A stretch of DNA of 64,000 nucleotides from Haemaphysalis longicornis (taxonomy: Eukaryota; Arthropoda; Arachnida; Ixodida; Ixodidae): NCBI GenBank assembly GCA_013339765.2, contig JABSTR010000956.1, forward strand, positions 372,001-436,000, written 5' to 3'. Each line of letters starts with the position of its first letter. Within the stretch, counting starts at the first letter, position 1. Below the pieces are notes generated by a model that ran no database searches, was not told the DNA's origin, and saw only the letters and a list, made by a program, of their open reading frames with translations. Below, in pieces: positions 22,737-35,275 of the stretch. A program made the position numbers and the translations under genes.

Positions 22737-24106
22737 ATGGCATTTTCAAACCCCCCCCCCCCCAAACGTGATCGGTCCCTGAAAAGGGGCCGCACCGAAG
22801 TATCTTTTCCTCCTTTGTCTTCGATCTCCATTCCAAAGCCCGATAATTTCTCGCGCTTCCTGGTAATGGAATCCCTGGATAAATCAAACCCATCACTTCC
22901 CAGTCTGTCTTTATCATCTCCAAGTTCCTTGAAAGCCTTGTAGGCAAATCGTACAAGCTAAAAAGCTCACAACGGGAGAAGTCCTAATTGAAGTTCAAAA
23001 CAAGCAACAATCTTGTAACCTCTTGAAGCAAACGCGCATGGTCGATGTCGACATCAAGATCACGCCCCATCGCAGTCTTAATAGCTGCCAGGGCGTGATC
23101 TCTGATAGAGATCTAATAAATGAGACTGAAGAAGATCTGCTGGAAGGGCTGAGCGATCAGGGCGTAACAGCTGTGCGGCGAATCACGATACGCCGAAATG
23201 ACCAAATAATACCTACTAAACACATAATCTTGACATTTGACCGCTCAACACTTCCCGAATCGGTCAGCGCAGGTTTCCTGAGATGTCCGGTCCGACCCTA
23301 CGTGCCGAACCCACGCCGCTGCTACAAGTGTCAGCGGTTTGGACATGGCACTAATGCTTGTCGTGGTCGACTAACATGCGCCAAGTGTGCACAACATGAT
23401 CACGCATCTGACAACTGCCCATCACAAACCCTCATCTGTGCTAACTGCAAGGGACCCCACGGGGCCTACTCTAGAACATGTGAGAAATTCAAACAGGAGA
23501 AGGAGATCATCAAGGTAAAAGTGACTGAGAATCTTACCTTCCCAGAGGCGCGAAAGAGGTTCGCCTCTTTCCCCCCGGGGAGGTATGCCGACGCAGCTCG
23601 CCGGGGGGCGGAGCGGCGTCTGGTTTCGGCGGGGACCCAGTACCGCGAGTCAGACTTGGTCCCGCCCCCGCCCCCCCCTGGGTTGCCTCTGGCAGCCCAG
23701 CCCGCCTCCACGCCGCTCGCTGAGCCAGCAGCGGTTGTGGTGGCAACCTCTTCCGTCGGGACCGGTGCCGCTCCCGTCCGTGCCTCCCCATCAACCAGTG
23801 CGTTGGAGGGTGCCATGGACACCACGGGCCCCGGACCGGCTCCCACCACCACCGCACCGCCCGTGCCACTTCTGGTGCCCCGACACCAGCGGCGGTGGCG
23901 GGTCAAACGAAGGGCCCCCGAAGGGGGGGCCCAAGTCCGGGGGGCCCGGTTCGACGGGCACACCCAGGACATCGGACGACGAGATGGACGTCGTGCCGTT
24001 CTTGCCTGCAACGCAGCGCAAGGAGCGGCCTCCGTCGTCCAAGCCTACAGATAGGCCGCCCAAAAAGCCCAATCCAAGAGTCACAGCCCCGAAAGACGAC
24101 ACATAA
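22737..24106 (+). pseudogene. LINE copy A ORF1: zinc-knuckle RNA-binding (Gag-like) protein, frameshifted
   Basis: I place the start at ATG 22737 (MAFSNPPPPKRDRSLKRGR), which follows the leader; an ATG at 23023 lies inside the protein. A shift near 22935 (SSLKAL then stop) moves to the frame open from 22940s to 24054. That frame carries three knuckles: CYKCQRFGHGTNAC, CAKCAQHDHASDNC (both CX2CX4HX4C) and CANCKGPHGAYSRTC (a CX2CX3HX6C variant). A Pro/Ala-rich segment follows. A second shift near 23920 leads to the frame ending at 24106, which holds TSDDEMDVVPFL and the TQRKER motif also found in copy B. The protein family coats LINE RNA in the ribonucleoprotein. As sequenced it cannot be made in one piece. 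Confidence 0.8.
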
Positions 24107-24139
24107 ACATACACACTCCAGTAGGTCTCACACTAAATA

Positions 24140-27100
24140 ATGGGAAGAGAAAATATTGTTCAATGGAACTGCAGAGGCCTTATGAATAATCTTGACGAGG
24201 TGTATGAGATTCTGCATACCAATCAGCCAAGTGTAATGTGTGTTCAGGAAACACATTTGAATTCTAAACACACAAATTTCTTGAATAGTTACCTGGTATA
24301 CAGGAAAGACAGGGATGGCTGCACACACTCTTCTGGGGGTGTGGCCATAATCGCCCGGAAATCTTTAGCATGCCACCCTGTCACTCTGAACACTATCCTT
24401 GAGGCTGTAGCAATACGCTTGATAATATTTAATAGGTTGATAACGGTATGCTTCATATACATTCCTCCTGATGTTTCACTTTAAGCTCTGACTTCGAGGC
24501 GCTAGTTGACCAGCTGCCCGAACCATACATCCTGACAGGCGACCTTAATGCTCACAACACTCTTTGGGGCTCTTCTCGCACGGATGCCCGAGGTCGCCTT
24601 ATAGAGAAATTCCTTACATCTTCAGGAGCATGCCTTTTCAACAATAAACAGCCTACATATCATAACATAGGACACAACACATACTCATGTCTTGACTTGG
24701 CTATTGGCTCCGCAGTTCTCTTTCCTCTTCTCGAGTGGGGTGTGGCACTGACCCATACGGTAGTGACCACTTCCCCACCTCACTTACATACATAGGTAAA
24801 GGCCCATGCAGTCCATCTTCCCATAATAGGTTCAATGAAGCACGAGCTAACTGGAATACATTTACAGAGACATCCAAACTACACCACACATCCATAGGAC
24901 ACCTACACGTAGATGAAGCCGCACAACTCCTCACGGCGCACATCCTCGACGCCGCCGAAAGGTCCATTCCCCACGCCTCTGGTGCCCCGCGCAACCAGCG
25001 GAGGCCGTGGTGGAATGAGGACTGTAGGCGGGCGCGAGAGGCCCAGAACAAGGCGTGGGGTATCCTCCGTCGGTACCCCACGTCGGGAAACCTCCTCTTG
25101 TTCAAACGGGCCAAGGCGTTAGGAAAACGTGTGCGCCGTGGGGCAAAACGAGAGAGTTGGCGTACATTCATAACATCAATAAACTCTACACAGACACAAG
25201 GAAAGTGTGGACACGAATACGTAAACTCAAGGGACAACAAACACACAGCCTGCCTCTGGTCAGCACTACAGGGGACACACTCGAAGACCAGGCTGACACA
25301 CTCGCACAACACTTCCAACACGTGTCCAGTTCAGCACACTACACAAACACTTTCCTGAAACATAAAGCCTGTTGTGAAAAGAAGTCCCTACGCGACAGCA
25401 ACAAATCACAGACTTCTTACAACTCCCTGTTTTCACTACATGAGCTGAGGGCTGCTCTAAGCACGTGTAAACCCTCAGCTCCAGGCCCAGACAACATCAC
25501 ATACACAATGATACAACACCTGCACGCAGACACACTTCTAACACTCTTACACCTCTATAACAAGATTGGCTTTCGGGGCACATTCCAAACTCTTGGAAGG
25601 AGGCTATAGTTGTAGCTTTCCTGAAGGAGGGAAAGGACCCGTCGTCCCCCTCAAGCTACCGTCCTATAGCCCTGACGAGCTGCCTGTGCAAGCTCTTCGA
25701 GAAGATGGTAAATCGCAGGCTCGTGTACTTCCTCGAGTACAACGGTCTTCTCGAGAGCTGCCAGGCAGGCTTTAGGGTGGGGCGATCGACGAACGATCAA
25801 CTGGTAGCTCTTGACTCGTACATCAAGGATGCCTTCGCGCATAAGCAGTATTGTTTAACTGTCTTCTTCGACCTTGAAAAGGCATACGACACCGCTTGGC
25901 GTTATGGGATCCTTAGGGACCTCAAGTCATTCGGTGTATCGGGTAACATGTTAAACACTCTTGTTAGTTACTTGTCAGACAGAACGTTTCGAGTAAGAGT
26001 TGGTTGTGCACTCTCAAACGTTTACGTGCAAGAAAATGGCGTGCCACATGGTGGCGTGTTGAGCTGCACTCTCTTCATAGTAAAAATGAACTCTCTTGGT
26101 AAGGCACTGCCACCTACAATCTCTTATTCCATGTATGTAGATGACGTGCAGATATCCTATAAATCATGCAATCTGTCAATCTGCGAACGTCAAGTCCAGC
26201 TTGGTGTAAAGAAACTTGCCGGCTGGGCAGACAAGAATGGTTTTAAATTAAATCCTGTAAAAAGCTCCTGCGTTGTGTTCTCCAGGAAGCGCGGGGTCCA
26301 TATGGACCCAGACATTACTCTTAATGGCGTGTCGCTTCCTGTGAACAAGGAGCACAAGTTCTTAGGTGTTGTGTTTGACCAGAAACTCACATTCATTCCA
26401 CACATCAAGGAACTTAAACATAAATGTCTGAAAACAATGAATATACTTAAGGTTCTCTCCCATCAATCTTATGGTTCCGACAAAGAACTCCTACTACGGC
26501 TCTATACTGCTTTGGTTGGGTCTCGTTTAGACTATGGCAGTGTGGTATATGGGTCGGCGACTAAAACAGCGTTGCGAATGCTTGACCCAGTGCTACACTT
26601 GGGGCTTCGTCTCGCCTCGGGTGCTTTTCGCACTAGCCCTGTCGAGAGTCTGTATGTCGAGTGTGATAAGTGGAGCCTTGAGAACCAACGAACGTACATG
26701 GACTTGCTATATGCTTTTAAAATTTCATCACTGAATAATCACCCTTTTTATCCTGTCTTTAACGATACATCAACATCTCTGCTCTTTGCAAATCGCCCAT
26801 CCGTTCCTCTGCCCTTTTCACTAGAGTGAGAGAGCGAGCCTCGGATCTCAGTGCTTCGTTTTTAGATGTGTACAGGTCATCCTTTTCTAACAGTTTACCG
26901 CCTTGGCAAGTTCGCCCTGTGTCGTGTGACCTTTCTTTTATGAGACTTGACAAAAATCGTGTACCACGAGCTGCAATACTGCAGCACTTTCTGTCTTTGC
27001 AGTTTAAATACACATGTGCAGAATTTTATAGTGACGCTTCTAAAACCTCCAGTATGGTGTCGTGCGCTGCTCATGGTCCTAATTTCAATGCAGCCAGAAC

Positions 27101-27798
27101 CATGAGCGTGCACACATCAATTTTTTCAGCAGAAGCGTATGGAATTTTACTGATTGTACGACACATCCTTGAAAATCACATTCCCAATTCCATCATATAT
27201 ACAGATTCTTTGAGTGTTGTTCGCGCACTGTCATCGCACAAGCCCCCCAAAACCACATAGTTAATCTTGTATTCTGCACTATCATGTCCGTGTATGCACA
27301 AAAGCATGAGGTGGTCCTCTGCTGGGTCCCAGGACACGCAGGGATCTCTGGGAACGAGTTGGCAGACGAGAGGGCCGGTGCGGCTGCACTCAGGAACACT
27401 GTGGACATTACAACGGTACCCTACACAGACCTCAAGCCACACATAAGACAACACCTGCGCAGAACATGGCAAACACACTGGGACGAACAGACAGACAACA
27501 AACTACATGTAATAAAGCCACACTTGGGACGGTACACAACTGACTCACACAACAGACACACGGAAGTCGCTTGGGTAGGCTGCGGATAGGGCACACCCAT
27601 GCGACGCACTCGTATCTGCTGACGGGATCTTCTAGACCCCAGTGCGGCAGGTGCGGAGAGGCCCTATCCGTAGTGCACATACTAATCACATGCAAGGCAC
27701 TTCACACAACACGACACAAACACTTTAGAGAACTCTACAGACAACATATTCCCCTACATCCATCGTTTTTCCTAGGTGATGATGCATTGTTTCCGTGA
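24140..27798 (+). pseudogene. LINE copy A ORF2: APE endonuclease, RT, RNase H polyprotein, frameshifted
   Basis: The ATG at 24140 begins NIVQWNCRGLMNN. Endonuclease: CVQETHL (Glu), ILTGDLNAHN near 24530, and GSDHFPTSLTYI near 24765. RT (25100-26829): YRPIALTSCLCKLFEKM, RVGRSTNDQLVAL, FFDLEKAYDTAW, ENGVPHGGVLSC and YSMYVDDVQIS. The RNase H follows after the stop at 26827-26829: FYSDASKT, SAEAYGILL, IYTDSLS and ELADERA keep all four acidic residues. The C-terminus holds CGRCGEALSVVHILITC, a CCHC motif. Frame changes occur near 24485, 24700, 25180, 25600, 26828, 27260 and 27580. Many are 1-2 base indels, seen by comparing copy B (for instance CTTTCGAGC versus CTTTAAGC at about 24481). Confidence 0.85.
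26829..27589 (+). pseudogene. LINE copy A RNase H domain
   Basis: RNase H degrades the RNA strand of the RNA-DNA hybrid made by target-primed reverse transcription. Two frames carry it: 26826-27260 with the Asp, Glu and Asp motifs, then 27284-27589 with LCWVPGHAGISGNELADERAG and the last Asp. Copy C has the same domain with the first Asp replaced. The presence of RNase H separates copies A-C from the CR1/L2-like elements at 9.4 and 13.5 kb. Confidence 0.85.
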
Positions 27799-28012
27799 AA
27801 CGTGTGTTTGAGTATTTGTCCAACGTCAAGTTTTTAAACCTCATCTCCTATCACGCATAATCATATCTGGCCCTATACACCAGCCATCACCATTGCCGTT
27901 AATTGATTTTTTTGTTATTTTGGCTTTAGTAGCCTATTTTATTTTAGATACTTTTGTTTGGCGCTCTTTGCCCCAGCTGGCCTTGCGCCAAAAAACTCTA
28001 ACGATCATCATC

Positions 28013-28026
28013 AGTTTAGTGTATCC
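28013..28026. repeat. 14-bp target-site duplication, right, of LINE copy A
   Basis: AGTTTAGTGTATCC follows the (ATC)n tail. Partner of 22454-22467. Confidence 0.9.
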
Positions 28027-29240
28027 GGCTGCGAAGTCGGGGAAGCAGGGACTTTTCACGTCGCTGTACGTGCACACACGCACAACAGCATGTGTATATT
28101 TTTTTAATCTATTCATGAAGGTCAAAGAAATATTTCTACAAAAACGGCAAAACACTCTAAACTGCGCGGAATTAAGGTAGGATGTAGGTCGTTAGTAAAA
28201 GCGGGCGCAGAGTGAACGCCGCTAATGATTCACAACCATCGTAAGAAAGACGAATGCAAGGACGCCAGCGAAGCTCTTGAACAACGGCATTTGCGAATGA
28301 AGTGCTCTGTGTGCTGCCGCGAACCGTGCGCAAGCCCTCTGGGCAGTGATTGCACGACCACAGTCACGCGAATGCAAGAACGGAACTACCGTAGCAGAGC
28401 AGTTTGGGAATGTCCACGCTCGATCCTTTCGCATTCACGAGCTATCCTGAAATGACAACGCACACCCAGCCTTGTTCTGGGGCGCTATTCCAGAAGGCCC
28501 GTGATTGAGTGAAACTGGGGAAACAACGAGCTCTAGCGACGTCCACGTAACGTAATGATAATATTTCGAGGCGAAGTTCAAGCGCTACAAAAAATCGCAC
28601 CCATCCACCCCGTGAATGTGGTTGGAAAGCAAAGGTGTAAACGGCACCCATAGTGATTTCCCCTGCGACGTCGCTTAAATTCACTCACATCGCTCTACAA
28701 ATAGCAAAACCAGAGAGAAGTGAAATGCACCTAACCAAACCATTTATTACTTCAAAGAGATATTCTTGTTAAGGTTAAATCAATGCATGAAGCATAAACG
28801 GTGTTTGGTTGAGTTGTATTGGTGTAGCACAAGAGTGGAAACTTTTTTTATAAAATTAAAGTAAGCTCCAACCCGGTGTTAGACGATCTGTCTTCTGCGT
28901 CTCTGTGCCGCGGACGGAGGCGACGAGATTTCCGGCAGAGAAGGCGGATGAGGAAGAGATACTTCTGTTCAGATTTCTGAACGGCCCAGAGTGCAGCCCT
29001 GGGGAGTGATTCCTTCTTCTGTGGGGCCCATATGCAGTCCGCGCGGCCTCTGTTCTGTCCACCCGCTGAAGCTGGGTAGGTAGAGAGGGCCTGGACAGCA
29101 GCATCTCCCATTGCTCTTGTTGGGTAGTTGATGGAAAGAGAGGAGGGTGCTCAGGGCTAAAGTCGCACACCCTGATTACGGGGGGAGTGTTCCTAGTTGT
29201 GAGCAAAATTTACATTCAGCGTCGTAGCGATTCGGATACA
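28027..29240. other. No recognised feature
   Basis: No supported ORF or RNA. The segment 28487-28503 shares GCTATTCCAGAAGGCC with about 18227. Confidence 0.35.
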
Positions 29241-29244
29241 TTAA

Positions 29245-29313
29245 AGGCCTATAAACGGTACCTCCGGTGAGGTCGTTCCGTTCCGGCCAAAATCATCCCG
29301 GCGGCCGGAACGC
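29245..29313. repeat. 69-bp terminal-repeat-like end (left), after TTAA
   Basis: This 69-bp segment, beginning AGGCCTATAAACGGTACC, is the inverted counterpart of 42875-42943, with 63 of 69 positions identical by my count. It is preceded by TTAA (29241-29244). The two could be the termini of one 13.7-kb element or two single ends of one MITE family in opposite orientation. Confidence 0.75.
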
Positions 29314-29696
29314 CCGGCGAATGGCGGAAGGGGTTTAAACGGTCTCTCCGTCACACCGCGCACTCCGGCGCCGCTAGAGCCATCTTATTGGCCGGCGAGT
29401 CCAATGACGTGCGTGCAATGCTTTTACTTTTTTTTATTAATGCGTGCTCGATTCGAACACGTTTGTTGTGTACTTTCGGCGTTGAGAGGCCGCGATATGG
29501 ATTTACGCGAACTTCAGTAGTGTGAGAGCAGTCTGGAAAAACTAACCTGACCTGGGCATTGGTCGTGCTTGCGCGAGAAACGCGCAGCGCCCCGCGGTGT
29601 TGCCCCTGTATGTTGCACCTAAAATTTTTCCTGGGCGTCTGTTCGCGCTCAAACTATACAGTGGTGTTGTGACGGTAATTGGAACACTTGCCTGTT

Positions 29697-30262
29697 TAAA
29701 ATTTTTTCTGGGCGAACCGCCGCTCTGTTCGCGCTCAAACTTCACACGAAGGTCGCATTTTGTGGTCTATTTTGTTTGACACCGGGAACAATGATGGTAC
29801 TTGCCTGTTTATCCTGAAAATAAATAAAAACGATTTTCGCCTATGGGAAAATGGCGCTGATTTGGACGTGCGAGCCCGAAAACCCTCCAACGGGTTTTCT
29901 GATCGTCTGCGTTTCTTTCTGCAGGTGGTTCTGTCGCTCATTTCTAGGTGCAATTTTCTGATCGTCTGCTGCACCATTTGGCTCCATACGTGAATCCCAA
30001 ATTGGCGAAAATCGTTTTATCAGGTGGTTCTGTCGCTCAGGTGGTTCTGTCGCTCAATACATCAACTTGCGCTGGCTCGCACGTCCAAATCAGCCGCCAT
30101 TTTCCCATAGGCGAAAATCGGTTTTTATTTATTTTCAGAATAAACGCGGTTCGCTCAGGTAAAAAATTTTTACACCATCGTTGTTGTTCCCGATATCAAA
30201 CAAAATAGACCACAAAATGCGACCTTCGTGGCAAGTTTGATGTGTAAAGCGCGAACTACATC
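29697..30262. repeat. Large imperfect fold-back (arms about 180-190 bp)
   Basis: The left arm (29697-29880) carries AAGGTCGCATTTTGTGGTC and then TTTTCGCCTATGGGAAAATGG. The right arm (30072-30262) is its reverse complement with small indels. The centre (29881-30071) contains GGTGGTTCTGTCGCTCA three times and TTTTCTGATCGTCTGC twice. It may be a fold-back transposon or MITE. No TSD is clear because sequence related to the arm also continues outside on both sides. Confidence 0.75.
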
Positions 30263-30972
30263 ACAAGAGCGGCGGTGCACAAAGGCAATCGCTCAGGAAA
30301 AAATGTTTTTACAGTGGTCCCAATTATAGTCGATTTTAAGCAACACCCTGTATAAAACGCTTGTCTAAAGCACAAAGCTACATAACAAGCTGCCAGCCGG
30401 CGCCCGCGCGACTGCACAAAGGCAATCGTAGGTAAAAACTGTCGGCAGCTGATTTTAAGCAACGAAGGGCACGTACATACCGCGGTTTGCTTGTGCATGT
30501 TTACGCCATTTGTTTAGATACCCTTATTTATCATCGCTAGGATAAGGCAGCTACTCCAGGGTTTTGCTGGATACTGATTATTAAACCAAACAATTAAACC
30601 AAACAAGCCGCGGATCTCGTTAGGGGCGAACGGATCTGATAGTACGGTGAAGCTAGAATGTCTAGTTCATATCGTAGCATCGCCCCCGCTCCCCCGCCGA
30701 CCTCCCGCTTGTCATATTCGACCCGTAGCCGTAGGACACCGCGAGACGCTGCCGCTTCCAATCACTTATTTAGCCTCCGCAGGAATTTAGATCAAGGGTC
30801 ATAATATAGTTTTAAACCTACAATTTCATTACCCAACAGCGCTTGCGCAAGTTTATTCAGCTTAGATTTGAAGTGACCCCAGTTTGCGAACTGTAGTGAA
30901 GCATTCAGTCAACTGGGGCGGGTGGATCGCCATATCCCCCCCTTAACAACAAGTACCCATCTTCCAGCCTCT
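30263..30972. other. No recognised feature
   Basis: Contains words related to the preceding fold-back (GACTGCACAAAGGCAATCG near 30411) and an AAACCAAACAATT duplication at about 30583-30605. No gene. Confidence 0.35.
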
Positions 30973-31087
30973 CCCTCACACAAACCCCTAACAACTCCAC
31001 AATTCCGCAGCCCTAAATATTTTAAAATGACACAAAATCTCAATCACACAAACCCCTAACAACTAATTCTTTAAATATTTTAAAATG
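30973..31087. repeat. Short direct duplication (CACACAAACCCCTAACAAC ... TAAATATTTTAAAATG)
   Basis: The ordered pair of words occurs twice, at about 30975-31027 and 31045-31086, with a different spacer. This looks like a local duplication. Confidence 0.7.
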
Positions 31088-31139
31088 CAAACCAAGCAGC
31101 CTCATCAAGAAATGAGCATGACTAAGCCCTAGGAATACC

Positions 31140-32160
31140 CATGTACGCTCCAAACGAAAATATGACGCGTTGGGTGTGCGCAACACTTTCGAAGAACAAA
31201 TCAAGGCGCAAGCCGTGCAACACAATGCGCACCTAGAGCACCTCACCAAGACAGCCGCGAGCAGACACCTATTAGACAGCCTGCGCATTTTATACGAGAA
31301 TACCGTCGGCGACAACATCTCCACCCCTGCGGAGAGAGCTGTGAGTCCAGGAACTTGAGGAAATCCGCACGTTGTTTGTATTGACACAGCCACGTGGAGC
31401 TATGGTTTCAGCCGCTACCGACTGCTCGAGAAAAGTTCTTGAACCCTGCTCCACCCAAACAACCTAAAGGAGGACGAAGAACTGGCCTTTGCCCTAGCCC
31501 TATATAGCAGCTACCCAAGTGCGGAAAATGATTAGCGATTCCCATCAAGCGATCTGCAAAAGGAAGAATTTCCAGCGGAAGGCGCAGGATCTTTACCCGC
31601 CATGAGACGAACCAAAACACCAGACCCCCGCACATGTGGCACTACAAGGCAACGAACGGGCCAACGAGGCTGCCCGAGATCTCACCCACCAAGAGCCCCA
31701 GCACACATTCCACAGACAACTCCAAAGATCGCGTCTGTTCTCGCCGAGACGTGCTTGTTCACTACAAAGGGGAAAGACGAAGCCACCCGGCTGCTGGCCC
31801 CTCGCTCACCAAGAAACAAGAAGTGGCGTGTAGACGTCTCAAGATGATCACTTATCCAAACCCAAGGCTGTACTGGCCCTTCCATTTGGAAATAGACAAC
31901 GCTGGATGTAAACACTGCCCAAAGCTTGCGACCTTGGCTCGCATGCTATGGGAACGCCCCAGTATACAGAGACATGGGTTCGAAAATTCAAAAGGAACAT
32001 TTATTATCACTAGTAAGGAGCAATGGGAAACAGTGCCGCACAGCGAAAAGCCTGAAATCCAACAGTGGGCCATCCCAAGGAAGACATCGCCAGGTGTTAA
32101 GGCATCTTGGCTGTCGTCTAGAATGCCACAGGCCTGAATAGGCCTCCCCTTTCGACCGCA
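31140..32160 (+). pseudogene. LINE ORF2 C-terminal fragment (post-RT linker, RNase H end, CCHC)
   Basis: The frame at 31170 encodes GVRNTFEEQIKAQ, a common motif after the RT thumb in I/R1-like ORF2 proteins. At 31636 ALQGNERANEAARDLTH resembles the C-terminal RNase H helix (GNE-A--AAR). Near 31905 CKHCPKLATLARMLWE keeps most of the CCHC-type motif also seen at 1830. It is degenerate, in several frames, with no RT attached. Confidence 0.6.
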
Positions 32161-32715
32161 TAAAGTTATTTCCTCCTCCTCCGTATCGATCGGAGTTCAA
32201 CATTTTCTAAACTAGCCATAGGATTTACTTGAAGTGAATTTAGTGCTGCAAAATATCACGAGCTAATTGCTAATTGGGCATATTTCAGAAAACTTCAGTG
32301 GCAGAGAAGGATAATAGAACACTCAAAATAAATTCAACAAAACCCAAATTTAATGTCCACATGTGCCCAAATGCCCAGCTGTCAGTTGTACCACTGATGA
32401 CGACCTTTGAAGGTTGGAATTCTGCAAATGCACCCAGCATTGTTTGTGAAACAGGGACTACAAGTTTATAGTGGCATGGGAGCCCAAAGGGAAAGACACG
32501 TGAGCGTGGTGGTGCAAAAAAACATCTCTTGGTGCAACATCATCCACCCACCAGTTACGTATCCAGGATTTCATTTCGGGGGAGGATTGGGGCCAAAAAA
32601 GGTAATAAAAGAGCATGAAAGGATGAAAGTGCACAAAAAAAATACAAGCCAGAGCAAGGAATTCATTACAAAGAAAAACAGCTTTGTTATCTAACTCAAC
32701 AGCCCGCACAAGCAC
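32161..32715. other. No recognised feature
   Basis: AT-rich spacer between two LINE fragments. Confidence 0.35.
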
Positions 32716-32718
32716 TGT

Positions 32719-33480
32719 TTGAATTGCCTGCACAGTGGACGAGCAGATATCACCCTCATACCGAAGATCCACAAACCTCCAACTACGCCTGTACCTCTTC
32801 TGTTGGCAAAACATTTGAACACTTGGTACATACACAAATCACCACGCACCTTGAACAAGCGGACAGTATCCTTATGCCATGTTTGGCTTTTGTACCGGAC
32901 TGTTGGCTCAACACGCGCTGTTACAGCCAAAAAAGGCGAACAAAAAATTCTGGAGGCTCCGTTACATCACCTCTCTTTTTCAATGCTAATTACTCCACTC
33001 ACCCATAAGACTTCACCAAATCTCAGACTTCACCAAATCTCAGACCTTCATTACACTCTCTATGCCGACAACATCATACTGTGGACAATTCAAGGTCAGT
33101 TGGAGCCGACACGACACCCTACAGCAAGCTATAGATAAAATAAACACGTATCTCATACCAAAAGGGCTACGCTGCCAAGCCGAGAAGTCTGCACTACTGA
33201 TGCTTCGCTTACGCACGCCAGAAAGACCTGCCGAAACCCCATCAAATTCTACTCTGGCGATTCAAGACACTCCTATCCCCCAAGTTTCTGCTCTGTGTAA
33301 TCTTGGCGTTCCTTTGCATCGTGATGGCCCGAGTGCTGCCCTTAGCCTCCAACTCACTAAAGCATGTTCGCAACTTACATGCCTCACTCAACGTCTAAGA
33401 CACCAACACGCAGTACTCAGAGAGGATGAATCTTGTAAGCAAGCTCAAACAGGCCCTGCTGCTTAGTCGCATCACCTACA
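32719..33480 (+). pseudogene. LINE reverse transcriptase fragment, catalytic motif altered
   Basis: Frames at 32719-33138 and 33062-33466 encode VGKTFEHLVHTQITTHLEQ, then LYADNIILWT, where active RTs have YADD, then INTYLIPKGLRCQAEKSALLMLR and IPQVSALCNLGVPLH of the RT palm/thumb. The second catalytic Asp of YADD is Asn. Several shifts and deletions are present. It lies downstream of a fragment that should follow it in an intact LINE, so the two are separate insertions or rearranged. Confidence 0.65.
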
Positions 33481-35275
33481 GGATGACTTATACTCCAGTC
33501 GAACCCCCCCTGAATTAAGAAAATTTGATATGTTAAAAGGGAACATGGGTCTTTGGGACCAAAAAATTGCCCAAAAAAGCATTTTTTCAGGTATCACTTT
33601 TCTCTTGATTTGCAGTTTTTCCTCCAAGAATTCCATATGTGGAACAGTGCCACCGACTTATAAAAGCCATAGAAGCGCGATTTTAATAAACAAATAATTA
33701 TTTTCCCATAATTCCACACTTTTTCGCCTCGAGTGGTATCGCAGTGATACAAAACTCGTCGAGAGGTACTATCAGCATCAAATGAAACGCTAACACGAAA
33801 ATATGAACCTGAACACACAAATAGCAGGATTTCTTTCCATGCAAGTTAAATGACGCGTCGCTTAGTTACAAAAACAAAGTTCGAAACAGGGGATTTCCAA
33901 ACATAACAATAGCAAGCCATTATATGAACTCTACGAACAGTACTTTTCAATTTTGCACGTTCTGCTTCATATTTTAATGTTCGCGTTTCATTTGACGCCA
34001 ATAGTACATCCCAGCATGTAGTGCAGCTAGAAATGATCGTTTCTTTCGCACTGAAGCTGAATGTGTAAGCATGCGATATGGGAAGCAGATTTTGCATTTT
34101 GTGTTTCAGTAGTTGTTTAATTAGCGTTATTTTTAATTGGTTAGCAGTAGTAGTTCAAACCTAGAAGTTAGAATTGGTGTTAACTTGTATGTGATTGCAA
34201 AACAAAAAAACTGCTTCACTTTTCATTCTCCACCACTTCTGGTATCTATTCATGTCTTGCTGGTAATCTTTTGTTGATAGTTTTTTTTTCTACTGTTCTC
34301 AAAAACAAAAAACAATCAAGGAATTCTTTTAATTAACACAGAAACTAGTTGCCTCACATCAAAACTAACTAGATATTTAAAATCAGCTAAAAAACTGAAC
34401 AAGCCCATGAAGGTTCATCAGAATTGGTTGGAAAGAAAAAAAAAAGTTTCTGGAACCAGTGTTTCCATGGAAAGCCTACAAAACGGCCCTTCACCTGCCC
34501 ACCTTTACACCCCTCACAAAAACTCTTGGGCACCCACAACACAAACTCACTCAAGTTCACCTTCAACTTGCCACCTAGCATAATCAGAAGTTCCAAGCAG
34601 GAAAATTGACCCAGAATGCAATACTGCACCGGCTAAGGAAATGATTACACACATGGTGGAGGGGCGTGTTGGCTATTGAAATGAACTTTACATGAAGTTT
34701 TGTTCACCACACATAAAATTAAAGGTAGAAACTAGCAGGAGGAGCAAAAACACTTTTCAAGACAACAATCAGTGTAAGTTCTACTGCTTTTCATTCAACT
34801 TAACAATTTTAGGCTTTCATATTTCCCAAAATTTTAACAACTGAAGGTTGCAGGCTGACAAAGGTTGATTTTCCTTGCACTTAAACTCAACATTAAATGC
34901 ACATCTGTAGGTCTGTACATGCTTTATGCCAGATTGACTTCTATCTATCACCCGAGGCAAACTATATGTCACTGCGATCGCTAATCAGCTATAGTGTCAG
35001 CTCTCAGATTTTTTTATTAAAATTCGGGATTGGATGGGAATAATACACGTCTAAAATGTGATCCCAGTACGCATCCCCGTCGCCAGTGTTTTATGGTTCC
35101 AGGTGAAGGTGGGCTTGTGAATGCGTTGTGGCTTTCTACTTAGAAAACACGGGCAACTGGTACATTCAGCTCAATGTACAGTGATTTCGACATTGCTTGG
35201 CACGTAAAGAGGGTCGACATTACGGTAGTAATGACAGGGTAAAATGAATATTGGCATGACGACATACCAACTCAG
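33481..35275. other. No recognised feature
   Basis: AT-rich DNA with no defensible gene, RNA or repeat boundary. Short frames only. Confidence 0.4.

Larger units (their letters stand above)
22468..28012 (+). mobile_element. Full-length I-clade-like LINE, copy A (5.5 kb, TSD-flanked)
   Basis: The element has a 5' UTR (22468-22736), a Gag-like ORF1 with three zinc knuckles, and ORF2 with APE endonuclease, reverse transcriptase, RNase H and a C-terminal CCHC. The 3' UTR ends in CTCTAACGATCATCATC. Perfect 14-bp repeats flank it, so both boundaries are known. The APE-RT-RNase H order with a knuckle-bearing ORF1 is that of the I group (I, LOA, Nimbus-like). ORF1 has at least two frameshifts and ORF2 about six. 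The motifs are otherwise intact, including DEDD of RNase H, YVDD and SDH. That combination suggests a young insertion either freshly mutated or carrying assembly indels. Copies B and C are relatives. Confidence 0.92.

Noticed and set aside
23466..24011. Minus-strand 181-codon open frame
   Set aside because: Antisense of the GC-rich Pro/Ala part of LINE ORF1.
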